The position numbers and the translations under genes were made by a program. Positions 6,050-6,508 of a stretch of 6,508 bases of DNA are shown piece after piece. The DNA is from Alphaproteobacteria bacterium. Its GTDB lineage: Bacteria; Pseudomonadota; Alphaproteobacteria; Reyranellales; Reyranellaceae. The stretch lies in contig JABCYT010000202.1 of assembly GCA_013290035.1 (NCBI GenBank), positions 1-6,508 on the forward strand, in the 5' to 3' direction. Each line of letters begins with the position of its first letter. Position 1 is the stretch's first letter. The notes under the pieces are model-generated. The model was not told where the DNA came from. It searched no databases and worked only from the letters and a program-made list of their open reading frames with translations.

Positions 6050-6508
6050 TCAGGGGCGTTTGGCCGGAATGACCACGAGCTGCGCGATCGCATCGCCGGC
6101 GAGCGCGAAGTAGAAGCGAAGCTCGAGCGGGTCGGGGAGGCCGGTCTTGTCGTAGTCGCCGGTCACCTTGGCGAGCACGGCGACGCCGCCCGGATGGGGC
6201 AGGATCTCTGTGACGAACATCGTTACCCTATCGCCGGCGATTTCCTTGGCGAGCCAGGCCCGGATCGCCTCGCGCCCCGCGTAGTGGCGCATCTGATCGT
6301 TTGCGACCGCGTCCGGCGCGAAGCGCGAAACCATGCCGTCGAGATCGTACATGTTCATGGCCTGCACGAAGCCCAGTACGGGCGCCGGCAGGTCCAGTTT
6401 CTCTTCCACCATGCGAAGTCGCGCAATGCGATCGCCGGCGAGGTCGATGTGCCAGTCCAGCTGGAAAGGCTCTGTCACCCCGAGCGCTGCGTAGTCGCCA
6501 TCGACGGC
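6050..6508 (-). CDS. SnoaL/NTF2-like protein, 5' end beyond the window
   Basis: The frame is open from TGA (6052-6050) to the right edge, 152 visible residues. Counting from the GTG at 6478-6476, the segment PVLGFVQAMNMYDLDGMVSR (33-52), FAPDAV (53-58), HYAGREAIRAWL (65-76) and the closing strands KVTGDYD and LRFYFALAGDAIAQL form a SnoaL-like (NTF2 fold) domain. This fold makes a cone-shaped pocket used by small isomerases, cyclases and hydrolases, or for ligand binding. The GTG is a possible start, but the frame is open upstream. The residues before the domain (GDYAALG, then DWHIDLAGDRIARLRMV) look like the last strands of another NTF2-like domain, so I read this as the second half of a two-domain protein. 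Catalytic residues cannot be assigned. It lies upstream of, and in the same direction as, the DUF1330 gene. Confidence 0.8.
   Translation of the reverse strand, partial: AVDGDYAALGVTEPFQLDWHIDLAGDRIARLRMVEEKLDLPAPVLGFVQAMNMYDLDGMVSRFAPDAVANDQMRHYAGREAIRAWLAKEIAGDRVTMFVTEILPHPGGVAVLAKVTGDYDKTGLPDPLELRFYFALAGDAIAQLVVIPAKRP

Noticed and set aside
5637..6113. 158-codon plus-strand frame opposite DUF1330
   Set aside because: Antisense to a clear DUF1330 gene, with no domain signal of its own.

Overview
This GC-rich window looks like chromosomal DNA of an alphaproteobacterium, perhaps of the Reyranella, Bradyrhizobium or Rhodospirillales type. That placement is inferred from codon use, the oxidoreductase-rich gene content and a palindromic intergenic repeat of a kind I recall from such genomes. 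No marker gene fixes it. I see no rRNA, tRNA, CRISPR array or transposase.

Layout: (1) Positions 1-1056, plus strand: C-terminal part of a flavin-containing monooxygenase cut by the left edge. (2) Positions 1057-1395: a gene-free convergent gap filled by two palindromic repeat elements, one a nested inverted repeat of about 146 bp and the other a REP/BIME-like element of about 132 bp. (3) Positions 1396-3280, minus strand: a two-gene unit with a luciferase-like flavin-dependent oxidoreductase first and an acetoacetate-decarboxylase-fold protein 4 bp behind it. The latter seems to lack the family's Schiff-base lysine. (4) Positions 3281-3367: a short divergent promoter region. (5) Positions 3368-5388, plus strand: a short-chain dehydrogenase overlapping by 4 bp (ATGA) a PLP enzyme of the D-threonine aldolase / D-serine dehydratase-like group. 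(6) Positions 5388-5551: a decayed 3' fragment of radC, frameshifted and with a broken metal motif. (7) Positions 5652-6508, minus strand: a small DUF1330 protein, preceded by a SnoaL/NTF2-like protein that runs off the right edge.

The two divergent units around 3281-3367 (flavin oxidoreductase + ADC-fold protein; SDR + PLP aldolase-like enzyme) look like one small catabolic or modification module sharing a control region. The flanking FMO and the SnoaL and DUF1330 proteins fit the same general kind of small-molecule metabolism. The substrate cannot be read from the sequence. Nothing here is clearly a new defence or mobile system. The most unusual items are the ADC-fold protein without the catalytic lysine, the radC remnant fused to the end of the aldolase-like gene, and the two structured repeats.
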